Positions 51,499 through 60,718 of a DNA stretch of 64,000 bases are shown here, in pieces (position 1 is the stretch's first letter; each line of letters begins with the position of its first letter). Both the position numbers and the translations under genes were made by a program. The notes below the pieces were generated by a model. That model was not told where the DNA came from and searched no databases. It saw only the letters and a list, made by a program, of their open reading frames with translations. Origin of the DNA: Geomonas limicola (GTDB lineage: Bacteria; Desulfobacterota; Desulfuromonadia; Geobacterales; Geobacteraceae). The stretch is taken from positions 434,001 through 498,000 of the forward strand of contig NZ_BLXZ01000002.1 of NCBI RefSeq assembly GCF_014193675.1. Direction: 5' to 3'.

Positions 51499-52713
51499 GT
51501 GGAAAAGCATCTGATGACGACAACTGAAGCGATCGACCCGGTCTTCATGTTCATCCTGGGCTCCTGCCTGGTGCTGCTCATCGGCATCACCGTGGCGATG
51601 GTGGTCTTCGTGGTACGCTACCACCGAAGCCGTGCCCCGGAGCCGACCTCCCAGGTGGACGGCAGCCTCTGGCTCGAGGTGATCTGGACCGCCTTCCCGA
51701 CCCTTTTGGTGCTGGCCATGTTCTACTACGGCTGGGCGAGCTACCTGACCCTGCGCAACGTGCCGCCCGGCGCCCTGCAGGTGACGGCGGTCGGGCGCAT
51801 GTGGTCCTGGAACTTCCTGTACCAAAACGGCAAAAACAGCCCGAAACTCTACGTCCCGGTGGGGAAACCGGTCCAGGTGGCGCTCGAGTCCAAGGACGTG
51901 CTGCACGGCTTCTACGTGCCCGCCTTCCGCGTCAAGCGCGACGTGGTGCCGGGCATGAAGAACCACGTCTGGTTCGTGGCCTCGAAGCCCGGCTCCTACG
52001 ACATCTTCTGCTCGCAGTACTGCGGCACGAGCCACGCTGCGATGATCGCCACCATCGAGGCGGTTCCTCCCGAACAGTTCGAGGCCTGGCTCAAGGAGAC
52101 CAAGTCGACCGGCGCACAGCACCCGGCTTTGGCGCTTCTGGAGAAGCACGGCTGCCTGGGGTGCCACTCGCTGGACGGCTCGCAGAAGGTGGGACCGACC
52201 TTCCAGGGGATCTGGGGCAGGAAGACCGAGGTGAAGACCGCCGGCAAGGAGCACGAGATCATCGCCGACGAGGCCTACCTGAAGCGCTCCATCGTGGAGC
52301 CCAACGCCGACGTGGTGGAAAAGTACCCGCCGGTGATGCCGGCTTTCGCCGGAGTGCTCACCGAGGAGGAGATCAGGCTCATCATCGACTACTTCAAGAC
52401 CGGCGGCCAAGCCGGCGCTGCCAAACTGGACGGCGCCAAGCTCGCCAAGGACAAGGGGTGCCTCGCCTGCCACTCGCTCGATGGCTCCAAGGGGGTCGGT
52501 CCCAGCTTCAGGGCGATCTTCGGCACCAAGGTGAAGGTGGTGCGTAACGGCAAGCCGGAGATGGTGACCATCGATGAGCCCTACCTGAAGGAGTCGATCC
52601 TGAAGCCTGCCGCTGCGGTGGTGGACGGCTACCAGCCGATCATGCCGGTGGAGGACGATCTCTCGCCGGACGAGGTGTCGGCGCTGGTGCAGTTCATCAA
52701 GGAGCTCAAGTGA
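51499..52713 (+). CDS. coxB: Cytochrome c oxidase subunit II with two C-terminal cytochrome c domains
   Basis: 404 aa. Two membrane helices, a cupredoxin domain with the CuA site C171xxxC175xxxHxxM (CSQYCGTSHAAM, Gln where Glu is common), then two haem c domains CLGCH (C219-H223) and CLACH (C321-H325). The two domains are similar to each other (CLGCHSLDGSQKVGP versus CLACHSLDGSKGVGP), so they arose by tandem duplication. GTG start at 51499 after AAAGGGG. This arrangement makes a caa3 oxidase that can take electrons from periplasmic cytochromes directly. Confidence 0.96.
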   Translation: MEKHLMTTTEAIDPVFMFILGSCLVLLIGITVAMVVFVVRYHRSRAPEPTSQVDGSLWLEVIWTAFPTLLVLAMFYYGWASYLTLRNVPPGALQVTAVGRMWSWNFLYQNGKNSPKLYVPVGKPVQVALESKDVLHGFYVPAFRVKRDVVPGMKNHVWFVASKPGSYDIFCSQYCGTSHAAMIATIEAVPPEQFEAWLKETKSTGAQHPALALLEKHGCLGCHSLDGSQKVGPTFQGIWGRKTEVKTAGKEHEIIADEAYLKRSIVEPNADVVEKYPPVMPAFAGVLTEEEIRLIIDYFKTGGQAGAAKLDGAKLAKDKGCLACHSLDGSKGVGPSFRAIFGTKVKVVRNGKPEMVTIDEPYLKESILKPAAAVVDGYQPIMPVEDDLSPDEVSALVQFIKELK

Positions 52714-53531
52714 TAGGGACCCTGAGCCGACTGTTGCGGCTGCGGCTCGCCCTGATGAACGGGGTAGCCGCAGTGGGCGGCTCGCTGCTCTTTCCGGGGA
52801 GCGCGGAAACCGGGGAGCTCGTTGCCCTGGGGGGCGGCGTGGCGCTCTTGGCCGGTGCCGGGTCGGCGCTGAACCAGCTCCTGGAGCGCGACCTCGACGC
52901 GCTGATGCAGCGCACCCGGCTGCGGCCGCTCCCCACGGGCGAGCTCACGCCGCTTCTGGTCCTGCTCATGGGGCTTTGGTGCCTGGTGGCCGGCTCGCTC
53001 CTCCTTTTCGCGGCGGGCGGCGCGCTCGCAGCCCTTTTGGGGTGGGGGACGCTCGCCTGGTACCTGGCCGTCTACACCCCGCTCAAGCGACGTACCCCCT
53101 TCGCCCTCATGCTCGGCGCCCTGTGCGGCGCCGTCACTCCGGTTATCGGCTGGAGCGCTGCCGGCGGCAGCCTCAGCGATTTCCGGATCATCCTGCTTGC
53201 CGGTGTGCTCTACCTGTGGCAAATACCCCACTTCTGGCTCTTGCAGCGCCGCCACGCCGACGATTACCGGCGCGCCGGCTTCCCGCTCTTTGCCCCCCCG
53301 GCCAAAGCGAGCGGGGCGGCGCCCTTTTTCCAGCTCTGGGTGGTGGCCATGATCGCCAGTGCGCTGATGCTCCCCGCCTTCGGGGTGATCAGCCGTGCCG
53401 CAGCTCCCTGGTGTCTCGTCTTCTTTGCGCCGCTGCTGCTCGCAGGGTTCAGAAAGCTCGAGCCGGTGCTCTTTGCCAGCTTAAACCTTTTTCCCTTGGT
53501 GGTCACCGCGGCGCTCTACGCCGGCCGGTAA
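52710..53531 (+). CDS. ctaB: Haem O synthase (protohaem IX farnesyltransferase)
   Basis: 273 aa UbiA-family membrane prenyltransferase that adds farnesyl to haem b for haem O/A. The prenyl-diphosphate/Mg motif is NQLLERDLDALMQRTRLRPL and the second acidic loop region is WQIPHFWLLQRRHADDY. It starts with GTG overlapping the coxB stop, with AAGGAG ahead. No ctaA (haem A synthase) follows, so the oxidase may use haem O or ctaA is elsewhere. Last gene of the operon. Confidence 0.94.
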   Translation: MIGTLSRLLRLRLALMNGVAAVGGSLLFPGSAETGELVALGGGVALLAGAGSALNQLLERDLDALMQRTRLRPLPTGELTPLLVLLMGLWCLVAGSLLLFAAGGALAALLGWGTLAWYLAVYTPLKRRTPFALMLGALCGAVTPVIGWSAAGGSLSDFRIILLAGVLYLWQIPHFWLLQRRHADDYRRAGFPLFAPPAKASGAAPFFQLWVVAMIASALMLPAFGVISRAAAPWCLVFFAPLLLAGFRKLEPVLFASLNLFPLVVTAALYAGR

Positions 53532-53623
53532 GGTTTTCCCTTCGAAAAATCTCCCGTTGCGGATAGAATGGTCCGACGCAGGTACCGGTAGCCTGCTGAA
53601 CTACAGTAAAAAAGGAGCCTTGG

Positions 53624-53803
53624 ATGGCCGATAAGGGACACGGCGCAACGCCGGTGAAGCACAAGCTTTGCAAACTGAGTAAGGACGGGAAGTTGGAAGA
53701 GGTCGAGGCACTTTCGGTGAAGCCGATCGTGTACTGCAACAAGTGTCGGGCGAAGTCCAACGATCCCGCGAGCCTGTGCAACCCTCGGACGCTCAAGGCT
53801 TGA
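53624..53803 (+). CDS. 59-aa Cys4 protein, copy A
   Basis: Begins MADKGHGATPVKHKLCKLSK. Cysteines at 16, 38, 41 and 52, with VYCNKCRAKSN as a probable metal knuckle. AAAGGAG stands eight bases ahead of the ATG, and a terminator follows. It has the same length and the same cysteine spacing (22, 3, 11) as the protein at 57039-57218. Probably a zinc- or iron-binding mini-protein; no family name recognised. Confidence 0.85.
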   Translation: MADKGHGATPVKHKLCKLSKDGKLEEVEALSVKPIVYCNKCRAKSNDPASLCNPRTLKA

Positions 53804-53877
53804 GAGAGATAGCGTAAGAAGGTGAGCTGTAGGAGGCTTCTACAGCGGGAATCCATAGCTTCGACAGCAGCAACGCA

Positions 53878-53907
53878 AAAAGGCGGCCCCCAAAAGGGCC
53901 GCCTTTT
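53878..53907 (+). terminator. terminator downstream of 59-aa Cys4 gene A
   Basis: AAAAGGCGGCCC, loop CCAAAA, GGGCCGCCTTTT; perfect 12-bp stem with flanking A and T tracts. Confidence 0.9.
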
Positions 53908-53950
53908 CTGCTGGTACGTAGGTGCACTTAGTACCTGCGACTAACGCCGC

Positions 53951-54060
53951 GTCCCCTCTCCCCCTGCGGGAGAGGGACAGGGTGAGGGGGAAGCTGCCAC
54001 CTCCTCAGAGCTTCCGGCTTCACCCACCCCCCGACCCTCTCCCGTCAAGGGAGGGGGAGG
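53951..54060. repeat. REP-like palindrome pair
   Basis: CCCCTCTCCCCCTGCGGGAG at 53952-53971 and CCCTCTCCCGTCAAGGGAGG at 54034-54053 form two inverted units that also pair with each other in part. Third site of the family also seen at 2510-2629 and 15783-15885. Confidence 0.7.
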
Positions 54061-54092
54061 TCCCAGGGGCGCTTGCGAATGAGGGAGGTCAT

Positions 54093-55283
54093 CTACCTGA
54101 TCACCCCGAGTTCCTTCCCGACCGTGGTGAACACCTCGAGCCCGGTGTCCAGGTCCTCACGCGAGTGCGCGGCGCTGATCATGACGCGGATGCGCGCCTT
54201 TCCCTGCGGCACTGTGGGGAAGCCGATGGGCATCGCAAAAACGCCCGGGGTGGACTCGAAGAGCCGGCGCGAGAACTGCTGGGCGAGCGTGGCGTCTCCC
54301 AGCATGATCGGCGTGATCGGCGTGATGCTGGCCCCGGTATCGAAGCCAGCCTGGCGCATCCGCTCCTTGAAGTAGCGGGTGTTTTCCCAGAGCTTGTTGA
54401 CCAGTTCGGTGCTCTCCTCCAGGATATCGACGGCGGCCAGGCAGGCGGCGGTGTCGGCGGCAGTGACCGCGCTGGAGAACAGGAAGGGGCGTGCCTTCTG
54501 GCGGATCCAGTCGACGACCAGCTTGCGACCGGCAATGACCCCTCCCATGACGCCGAAGGCCTTGGAGAGGGTGCCGATCTCGAGGTCGAACTTGCCGTTC
54601 AGGCCGAAGTGGTCCACGATGCCGCGCCCGCCGTGCCCCAGGACACCTTCACCGTGGGCGTCGTCCACCATGGTCATGATGCCGTGGCGCTCACAGAGTT
54701 CGAATATTTTGTCCAAGGGGGCCACGTCGCCGTCCATCGAGAAGACACCGTCGGTGATCAGGAGTGCGCGGCGGAACTTTCCGATGTTCTCCGTGATCAC
54801 CCGCTCGGCGTCGGCCACGTCGCAGTGCTCGTAGACCATGATGGTGGCCGAGGAGAGCCGGCAGCCGTCGATGATGCTGGCGTGGTTCAGGCGGTCAGTG
54901 AAGATGACGTCGCCCTTGCCGACCATGGCGGGGATGGCGGCCTGGTTGGCGCAGAAGCCAGACTGGACGTAGAGCGCGTCTTCGACCCCCTTGAAGCTGG
55001 CCAGGCGCTCCTCCAGTTGGCGGTGCAGTTCCAGGGTCCCGGCGATGGAGCGTACTGCGGCCGGGCCAACACCCCAGACCCCGACCGCCTGTTGGGCCGA
55101 GGCCTTGAGGCGCGGGTGATTGGCGAGCCCCAGGTAGTTGTTGGTGCAAAAATTGAGGACCTTCTTGCCGTCCACGACCATCCAGGCTCCGCAGGCGGAT
55201 CCGATGGTGCGGATGGCTGTGCGCAGCCCCTGCTTCTCGAGGGTCGCGAACTCTTCGGAAATCCAGGAAAATTTGTCAGCCAT
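54093..55283 (-). CDS. kbl: Glycine C-acetyltransferase (2-amino-3-ketobutyrate CoA ligase)
   Basis: 396 aa PLP enzyme of the alpha-oxoamine synthase group. It cleaves 2-amino-3-ketobutyrate with CoA to glycine and acetyl-CoA. PLP Lys241 lies in [12 protein letters not shown], and [17 protein letters not shown] and [11 protein letters not shown] are family motifs. RBS AAGGAG. It follows tdh on the same strand; the two encode consecutive steps of threonine breakdown, though a 252-bp gap with a MITE-like element lies between them. Confidence 0.97.
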   Translation of the reverse strand: MADKFSWISEEFATLEKQGLRTAIRTIGSACGAWMVVDGKKVLNFCTNNYLGLANHPRLKASAQQAVGVWGVGPAAVRSIAGTLELHRQLEERLASFKGVEDALYVQSGFCANQAAIPAMVGKGDVIFTDRLNHASIIDGCRLSSATIMVYEHCDVADAERVITENIGKFRRALLITDGVFSMDGDVAPLDKIFELCERHGIMTMVDDAHGEGVLGHGGRGIVDHFGLNGKFDLEIGTLSKAFGVMGGVIAGRKLVVDWIRQKARPFLFSSAVTAADTAACLAAVDILEESTELVNKLWENTRYFKERMRQAGFDTGASITPITPIMLGDATLAQQFSRRLFESTPGVFAMPIGFPTVPQGKARIRVMISAAHSREDLDTGLEVFTTVGKELGVIR

Positions 55284-55307
55284 TGCGGCACTCCTTAAAA
55301 AAGCATG

Positions 55308-55523
55308 TTAGCCACGGAGCCACCAAGAACACGGAGAAATTCAAGTCATGCGCACCTAGCCTTTTCCCTAAAAGAAAAGGAAAACACCGCCATCTGTTCG
55401 GCCTGTCACGTTAACGGAAAAGGCCGAACAGAAGAGAGAAACGGTCGTTTTGTTTCAGCGCTGTGGCGTCAGTCTGCGCCATGCAAAAGATTTTCTCCGG
55501 GTGCTTGGTGGCTCCGTGCAAAC
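55308..55523. mobile_element. MITE-like element between tdh and kbl
   Basis: About 32-bp inverted terminal repeats (55308-55339 and 55492-55523) share the core CACGGAGCCACCAAG and its complement. The inside holds two hairpins: CTGTTCGGCC/GGCCGAACAG (55394-55431) and CCTTTTC/GAAAAGG (55360-55380). No ORF of note. The ends resemble a CTCTGTG...GGTG repeat arm at 56923-56961. A non-autonomous transposon-like repeat is the simplest reading. Confidence 0.6.
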
Positions 55524-55535
55524 CCGGTGGTTGCT

Positions 55536-56573
55536 TTAAACCCAGTTCAGGATGACCTTGCCGGAGTTCCCCGACGCCATCGCCTCGAATCCCTTCTCGA
55601 ACTCCGTGTAGTGCATCCGGTGGGTGATGATCGGGTTCAGGTCCAGGCCGATCTTGATGAGCGACTGCATCAGGTACCAGGTCTCGTACATCTCCCGCCC
55701 GTAGATCCCCTTCACGGTCAGCATGTTGAAGATCACCTGGTTCCAGTCGATGGCGAGCTCCTGGTCCGGGATTCCCAGCATGGCGATCTTGCCGCCGTGG
55801 CACATGTTGGCCAGCATCTCCTTGAAGGCGGTGCCGTTACCGGACATCTCCAACCCCACGTCGAAGCCTTCCTTCATCCCCAGTTCCTTGCGCACGTCGG
55901 CAAGCGAGCGCTCTTTCACGTTGAGCGCCACGGTCGCCCCCATCTTTTTGGCGAGTTCCAGCCGGTAGGGGTTCAGGTCGGTGGTGACGATGTAGCGCGC
56001 TCCGGCGTGCCGGGCGATGGCGGTTGCCATGATGCCGATGGGACCGGCGCCGGTGATCAGCACGTCCTCCCCGAGCACGGGAAAGGCGAGGGTGGTGTGG
56101 GTCGCATTGCCGAACGGGTCGAAGATGCTCAGGATGTCCATCGGGATGCTGGGATCGGCATGCCAGACGTTGGTGACCGGGATGCAGATGTATTCGGCGA
56201 AGGCGCCGGTGCGATTTACGCCGACGCCGGTGGTGTCCTTGCAGAGGTGGCGCCGGCCGGCCAGGCAGTTGCGGCAGCGCCCACAGACGATGTGCCCTTC
56301 GCCGGAGACCACGTCGCCGATATTCAGGTCGTAGACGTTGCTGCCGATGGCGGCCACGGTCCCTACGAACTCGTGTCCCACCACCATGGGGACCGGGATG
56401 GTTTTCTGGGCCCAGGCGTTCCAGTCCCAGATGTGCAGGTCGGTACCGCAGATGGCGGTCTTGTGCACCTTTATGAGTACGTCGTTGATCCCGACCTCGG
56501 GAACCGGGACCTCGTCCAGCCACAATCCCGGTTTGGAATATTTCTTCACCAGTGCGTGCATGGTTTTCTGCAT
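55536..56573 (-). CDS. tdh: L-threonine 3-dehydrogenase
   Basis: 345 aa zinc-dependent medium-chain dehydrogenase oxidising threonine to 2-amino-3-ketobutyrate with NAD. Catalytic zinc ligands Cys42 (AICGTDLH), His67 and Glu68 (GHEF), structural-zinc cysteines 97, 100, 103 and 111, and the Rossmann loop [11 protein letters not shown] are all present. AAGGAG precedes the ATG at 56573. Pathway partner of kbl downstream. Confidence 0.97.
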   Translation of the reverse strand: MQKTMHALVKKYSKPGLWLDEVPVPEVGINDVLIKVHKTAICGTDLHIWDWNAWAQKTIPVPMVVGHEFVGTVAAIGSNVYDLNIGDVVSGEGHIVCGRCRNCLAGRRHLCKDTTGVGVNRTGAFAEYICIPVTNVWHADPSIPMDILSIFDPFGNATHTTLAFPVLGEDVLITGAGPIGIMATAIARHAGARYIVTTDLNPYRLELAKKMGATVALNVKERSLADVRKELGMKEGFDVGLEMSGNGTAFKEMLANMCHGGKIAMLGIPDQELAIDWNQVIFNMLTVKGIYGREMYETWYLMQSLIKIGLDLNPIITHRMHYTEFEKGFEAMASGNSGKVILNWV

Positions 56574-57038
56574 CAGATGGCGCTCCTTTGCGTCAGACAG
56601 TGATACTCATTAATATAGCAATCCAGGGGCATATGTAAACCGCGATCCGCGTATACCGGAAACCGTGAACCAACAGGGATGAATGGGATAAAGGGGATAC
56701 CTCCCCAAAAGCCCGGCTATAATGAGAGGCAAACCGAACCACCGGAGGGGAGGGGGACTGGCCCCGCAGGTGCCTATCCCCCTAGCCGGAGGCTTTTCAC
56801 CCTCGTGAGCTCGCCTACCTGGCCGAGCAACGACCGTGACCGTTCGTCCTGCTTCACATTAAATGGTGCCTGCCCCCTTTGACCTGTGACCCCTTTGACC
56901 TGCCCGTCCGCCCCATCCTCAGGTTTCCTCTGTGTTCCTCCGTGCGCCTCTGCGGTGAAAGCTTTTGGCCTGGCCGCGCAAATCCGCGAAATCTGCTATG
57001 ATAAGACAGTCCGGATTTCACATGAGAAGGAGAAGGCG
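56574..57038. other. gene-free region with a dispersed repeat arm
   Basis: 465 bp between tdh and the second Cys4 gene. No ORF supported on either strand. TTTCCTCTGTGTTCCTCCGT and its continuation to 56961 match the terminal arm of the element at 55308-55523 and a repeat theme common in environmental genomes. GACCTGTGACCCCTTTGACC contains a short direct repeat. Confidence 0.5.
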
Positions 57039-57218
57039 ATGAGCGAATTGAAAAGCTGCCCGATGCCCGAGGGGCACAAGGCGCATATGTGCCAGTTGAA
57101 AGCCGAAGGGCGCATGGAGGAGATCGACCAGCATTCGGCCAAACCCAAGTTCGTCTGCAACAAGTGCGGCTCGAAGGCTGATGAGGAAGGTTACCTCTGC
57201 CAGCCCAGGCCACTGTAA
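57039..57218 (+). CDS. 59-aa Cys4 protein, copy B
   Basis: Begins MSELKSCPMPEGHKAHMC. Cysteines at 18, 40, 43 and 54 reproduce the 22-3-11 spacing of the protein at 53624-53803, plus an extra Cys7. KPKFVCNKCGSKADEEG parallels KPIVYCNKCRAKSNDPA. GAGAAGGCG precedes the ATG and a terminator follows. Likely a metal-binding mini-protein of the same unnamed family. Confidence 0.85.
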   Translation: MSELKSCPMPEGHKAHMCQLKAEGRMEEIDQHSAKPKFVCNKCGSKADEEGYLCQPRPL

Positions 57219-57357
57219 CGCCCACGACAACCGGGTAACAGGTACGGCACCGACCACACGGGCCGGAGCCCTGAGACCACGCGGGAAGACACCACCCGGA
57301 AGAGAAAGGACATGAGGTGATCCGGGTCCCGCACTCGACCTGAAACCTTCGAAATAC

Positions 57358-57385
57358 AAGGGGCGGCCCCCGGGCCGCCCTTTAC
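57358..57385 (+). terminator. terminator downstream of 59-aa Cys4 gene B
   Basis: AAGGGGCGGCC, short loop, GGCCGCCCTTT. GC-rich stem with short T-tract, about 140 bases after the stop. Confidence 0.75.
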
Positions 57386-57461
57386 TGTTTCAAATTAGCC
57401 ACACTGTCAAAATGTGCTAAACTTGCGGCACCATTACTCTACTAGTCAAGGAGACTTGCTC

Positions 57462-59567
57462 ATGGACCTGCGCAAGACCCATACGACCATACTCAACGAA
57501 GGCGATCCGGAAGACAAAAGAGCGGAGATTCTCCAGTACTTCCACGCCACCTTCGACATAGACGAGAAGCTATATGAGACCCTGAAGGAGGATAGCACCT
57601 TCTACCTCAGAGCCGACCGGCTGCGCCATCCGCTCATCTTCTACTTCGGCCACACCGCTACCTTCTTCGTCAACAAGCTGATCATCGCCAAGGTGATCCA
57701 TGAGCGCATCAACCCGCGCTTCGAGGCGATGTTCGCGGTCGGCGTGGACGAGATGTCCTGGGACGACCTGGACGCCACCCACTACGACTGGCCCACCCGT
57801 CAGCAGGTGAAGGAGTACCGCGACAAGGTGCGCCAGATGGTCGACGGCCTGATCCGCACCCTGCCGCTTACCCTCCCCATTACCTGGGAGAGCCCCTTCT
57901 GGGGGATCATGATGGGGATCGAGCACGAACGGATCCACCTGGAGACCTCCTCGGTGCTGATACGCCAGTTGCCCCTGGACCAGGTGCGCCCCATGGAGCT
58001 CTGGTCCATCTGCAAGGACGCCGGCGAGCCGCCCCAAAACGAGCTGGTCTACGTGCCGGGTGGCAAGGTGGTCCTGGGCAAGGACGCCAGCCACCCCCTC
58101 TACGGCTGGGACAACGAGTACGGCAGCCACGAAGCCGAGGTCGCCGGCTTTGCCGCCTCCAAGTACCTGGTCTCCAACCGGGAATTCCTCGCCTTCGTCG
58201 AGGATGGCGGTTATCGCGAAGAGAAGTGGTGGACCGAGGAGGGGTGGAACTGGCGCACCTTCAAGGGGGCGGAATTTCCGCTTTTCTGGCGGCGCCGGGA
58301 GAACGGCTGGGCCTTGCGCACCATGCTCGAGGAGGTCGATCTCCCCTGGAACTGGCCGGTCGAGGTGAACTACCTGGAGGCCAAGGCCTTCTGTAACTGG
58401 CTGGCCGCCAAGACCGGGAAGGCGATCCGGCTCCCCACCGAGGACGAGTGGAACCTGCTGCGCGACGCGGCCCACATCCCGGACCCGCCGGCCTGGAATA
58501 GCGCGCCGGGCAACCTCAACCTCGAGTACTGGTCCTCCTCCTGTCCGGTGGACCGCTTCGCCGTAGGGAACTTCTACGACGTGCTGGGCAACGTCTGGCA
58601 GTGGACCGAGACCGCCATCTACCCGTTTCACGGCTTTCAGGTGCATCCCTGGTACGACGATTTCTCGACGCCGACTTTCGACACCCGGCACAACCTCATC
58701 AAGGGTGGCTCCTGGATTTCCACCGGTAACGAGGCGACCCGCGAGGCTCGCTACGCCTTTAGGCGCCACTTCTTCCAGCACGCCGGCCTGCGCTACGTGG
58801 AGAGCACGGCAACGGTCGAGGTGCAGCAGGACCCCTACGAGACCGATGCCCTCACCGCTCAGTACTGCGACGCCCATTACGGCTCTGAGCACTTCGGGGT
58901 GCGCAACTTCCCGGCAACGCTCGCCAAGATCTGCCTGGAACTCTCCCAGGGGCGTCAGCGCGGCCACGCGCTGGATATCGGCTGCGCCGTGGGGCGCGGC
59001 AGCTTCGAATTGGCCCGCGGCTTCGACAAGGTGACGGGGCTCGACTTCTCGGCGCGCTTCTTCCACCTGGCGGCCCGCATGCAGGAGGGTGGCTACCTGC
59101 GCTACGCACTCCCCGAGGAGGGGGAGATCCTCTCCTTCCACGAGATCACCCTTGCCGACCTGGGGCTTGCGGAGCTGCGCGAGAAGGTGCAGTTCTTTCA
59201 GGCCGACGCCTGCAACCTGCCGGACAAGTTCACCGGCTACGACCTGGTGCTGGCCGCGAACCTGATCGATCGGCTCTACTCGCCGCGCCGCTTCCTCTCC
59301 ATGATCCACGAGCGGATGAACCCGGGTGCCCTCTTGGTGATCGTCTCCCCCTACACCTGGCTGGAGAGCTTCACCAAGAAGGAGGAGTGGCTGGGCGGCT
59401 ACCGTGCCGCCGGCGAGCCGGTCTACACCCTGGAAGGCTTGACCGAGGTGCTCGCGCCGCGCTTCTCCATGCTGGGCGAGCCGCGCGACGTGCCGTTCGT
59501 GATCCGCGAGACGCGCCGCAAGTTCCAGCACACCGTGGCCGAACTGACCGTATGGGAGCTCAAGTAA
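57462..59567 (+). CDS. ovoA: 5-histidylcysteine sulfoxide synthase with methyltransferase domain (OvoA)
   Basis: 701 aa. A DinB-like N-terminal domain carries the non-haem iron ligands H155-x3-H159-x-E161 (GIEHERIHLET). A formylglycine-generating-enzyme-like domain (about 200-460, LGNVWQWTETAIYP) follows, then a SAM methyltransferase (from about 490; ALDIGCAVGRGSFELA). This is the OvoA layout: oxidative coupling of histidine and cysteine, and N-methylation of the mercaptohistidine, to make ovothiol. RBS AAGGAG before ATG 57462. The next gene overlaps by one base and fits the missing lyase. Confidence 0.9.
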   Translation: MDLRKTHTTILNEGDPEDKRAEILQYFHATFDIDEKLYETLKEDSTFYLRADRLRHPLIFYFGHTATFFVNKLIIAKVIHERINPRFEAMFAVGVDEMSWDDLDATHYDWPTRQQVKEYRDKVRQMVDGLIRTLPLTLPITWESPFWGIMMGIEHERIHLETSSVLIRQLPLDQVRPMELWSICKDAGEPPQNELVYVPGGKVVLGKDASHPLYGWDNEYGSHEAEVAGFAASKYLVSNREFLAFVEDGGYREEKWWTEEGWNWRTFKGAEFPLFWRRRENGWALRTMLEEVDLPWNWPVEVNYLEAKAFCNWLAAKTGKAIRLPTEDEWNLLRDAAHIPDPPAWNSAPGNLNLEYWSSSCPVDRFAVGNFYDVLGNVWQWTETAIYPFHGFQVHPWYDDFSTPTFDTRHNLIKGGSWISTGNEATREARYAFRRHFFQHAGLRYVESTATVEVQQDPYETDALTAQYCDAHYGSEHFGVRNFPATLAKICLELSQGRQRGHALDIGCAVGRGSFELARGFDKVTGLDFSARFFHLAARMQEGGYLRYALPEEGEILSFHEITLADLGLAELREKVQFFQADACNLPDKFTGYDLVLAANLIDRLYSPRRFLSMIHERMNPGALLVIVSPYTWLESFTKKEEWLGGYRAAGEPVYTLEGLTEVLAPRFSMLGEPRDVPFVIRETRRKFQHTVAELTVWELK

Positions 59568-60718
59568 TGGAGGAAACCTTCGACTTCGACGAGATCATCG
59601 ACCGGCGCGGCACGTCCTGCGAGAAGTGGGACAAGTACCGGGGGCAGGACATCATCCCGCTCTGGGTGGCGGACATGGATTTCCGCTCTCCGCCGGCGGT
59701 CATCGAGGCCCTGCAGGAGCGGGTGAGCCACGGCATCTTCGGTTACACCCACGCGCCGGACAGTCTCTACGAGGCGGTGCTCACCTCGCTCAAGGAGGAG
59801 TACGGCTGGGAGGTGAAGCGCGAGTGGATCACCTGGCTCCCCGGTCTGGTCACCGGCCTCAACGTCGCCTGCCGCGCGGTGGGCGAACCCGGCGACGACG
59901 TCATCACCTTTACCCCGGTGTATCCGCCGTTTCTTTCGGCGCCGCCGCTCTCGGGCCGGCAGACCGTGAAGGTGCCGCTGGCCTGTCGTGACGGGCGCTG
60001 GGTACTCGACCTGGAGGCCCTGGAGGCAGCGCTCACCCCGCGCACCAGGCTAATGTTGCTCTGCAGCCCGCACAACCCGGTCGGCCGGCTCTGGAGCCGC
60101 GAGGAGCTGGCGAGCCTCGCCGCGTTTGCCGGGCACCACGATCTGGTCATCTGCAGCGACGAGATCCACGCGGGGCTCGTGCTGGAGGAGTCGCTGCGTC
60201 ACCTCCCCATTGTGACGCTCGCGCCTGAGATCGACCGGCGCACCATCACGCTGTTGGCGCCCAGCAAGACCTTCAACGTCCCCGGGCTGGGGTGCTCCTT
60301 CGCCGTCATCTCCGACGATTCGCTGCGCCGCGCTTTTAGAAAGGCGATGGGGCGCGTGGTGCCGCACGTGAACCTGTTGGGCTTCACCGCCGCCGAGGCT
60401 TCTTACCGGCACGGCGAGCCCTGGCGGCGCGAGCTGGTCCGCTACCTGCGCGGCAACCGCGACCTGGTGGCCCGGGAGCTGGAGGCCATGGGGCTTGCCG
60501 TGGCACAGGTGGAGGCGACCTACCTCTCCTGGATCGATGTGCGGCATCTGGGGATGGACGACCCGGTGGGGTTTTTCGAGGAGGCGGGGGTTGGGCTTTC
60601 CTGCGGGGCAGACTTCGGCCTCCCCGGTTACCTGAGGCTCAACTTCGGCTGTCCCCGTTCGCTCCTGGTCGAGGCGCTCAGGCGGATGCGGGCGGCGCTG
60701 AACAGCCGGTCCGTCTAG
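59567..60718 (+). CDS. PatB/MalY-type PLP C-S lyase, probable OvoB
   Basis: 383 aa fold-type I PLP enzyme. Lys234 is in LLAPSKTFNVPGLG; the start FDFDEIIDRRGTSCEKWDKY and VADMDF are typical of MalY/PatB cystathionine beta-lyases. The TAATG overlap with ovoA makes translational coupling likely. Known ovothiol pathways need a PLP sulfoxide lyase (OvoB) that splits the OvoA product, so this is its best assignment, though a general cystathionine beta-lyase cannot be excluded. Confidence 0.85.
   Translation: MEETFDFDEIIDRRGTSCEKWDKYRGQDIIPLWVADMDFRSPPAVIEALQERVSHGIFGYTHAPDSLYEAVLTSLKEEYGWEVKREWITWLPGLVTGLNVACRAVGEPGDDVITFTPVYPPFLSAPPLSGRQTVKVPLACRDGRWVLDLEALEAALTPRTRLMLLCSPHNPVGRLWSREELASLAAFAGHHDLVICSDEIHAGLVLEESLRHLPIVTLAPEIDRRTITLLAPSKTFNVPGLGCSFAVISDDSLRRAFRKAMGRVVPHVNLLGFTAAEASYRHGEPWRRELVRYLRGNRDLVARELEAMGLAVAQVEATYLSWIDVRHLGMDDPVGFFEEAGVGLSCGADFGLPGYLRLNFGCPRSLLVEALRRMRAALNSRSV

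Noticed and set aside
56679-56882. 67-codon frame upstream of the second Cys4 gene
   Set aside because: Low-complexity, no RBS, overlaps repeat-derived sequence.
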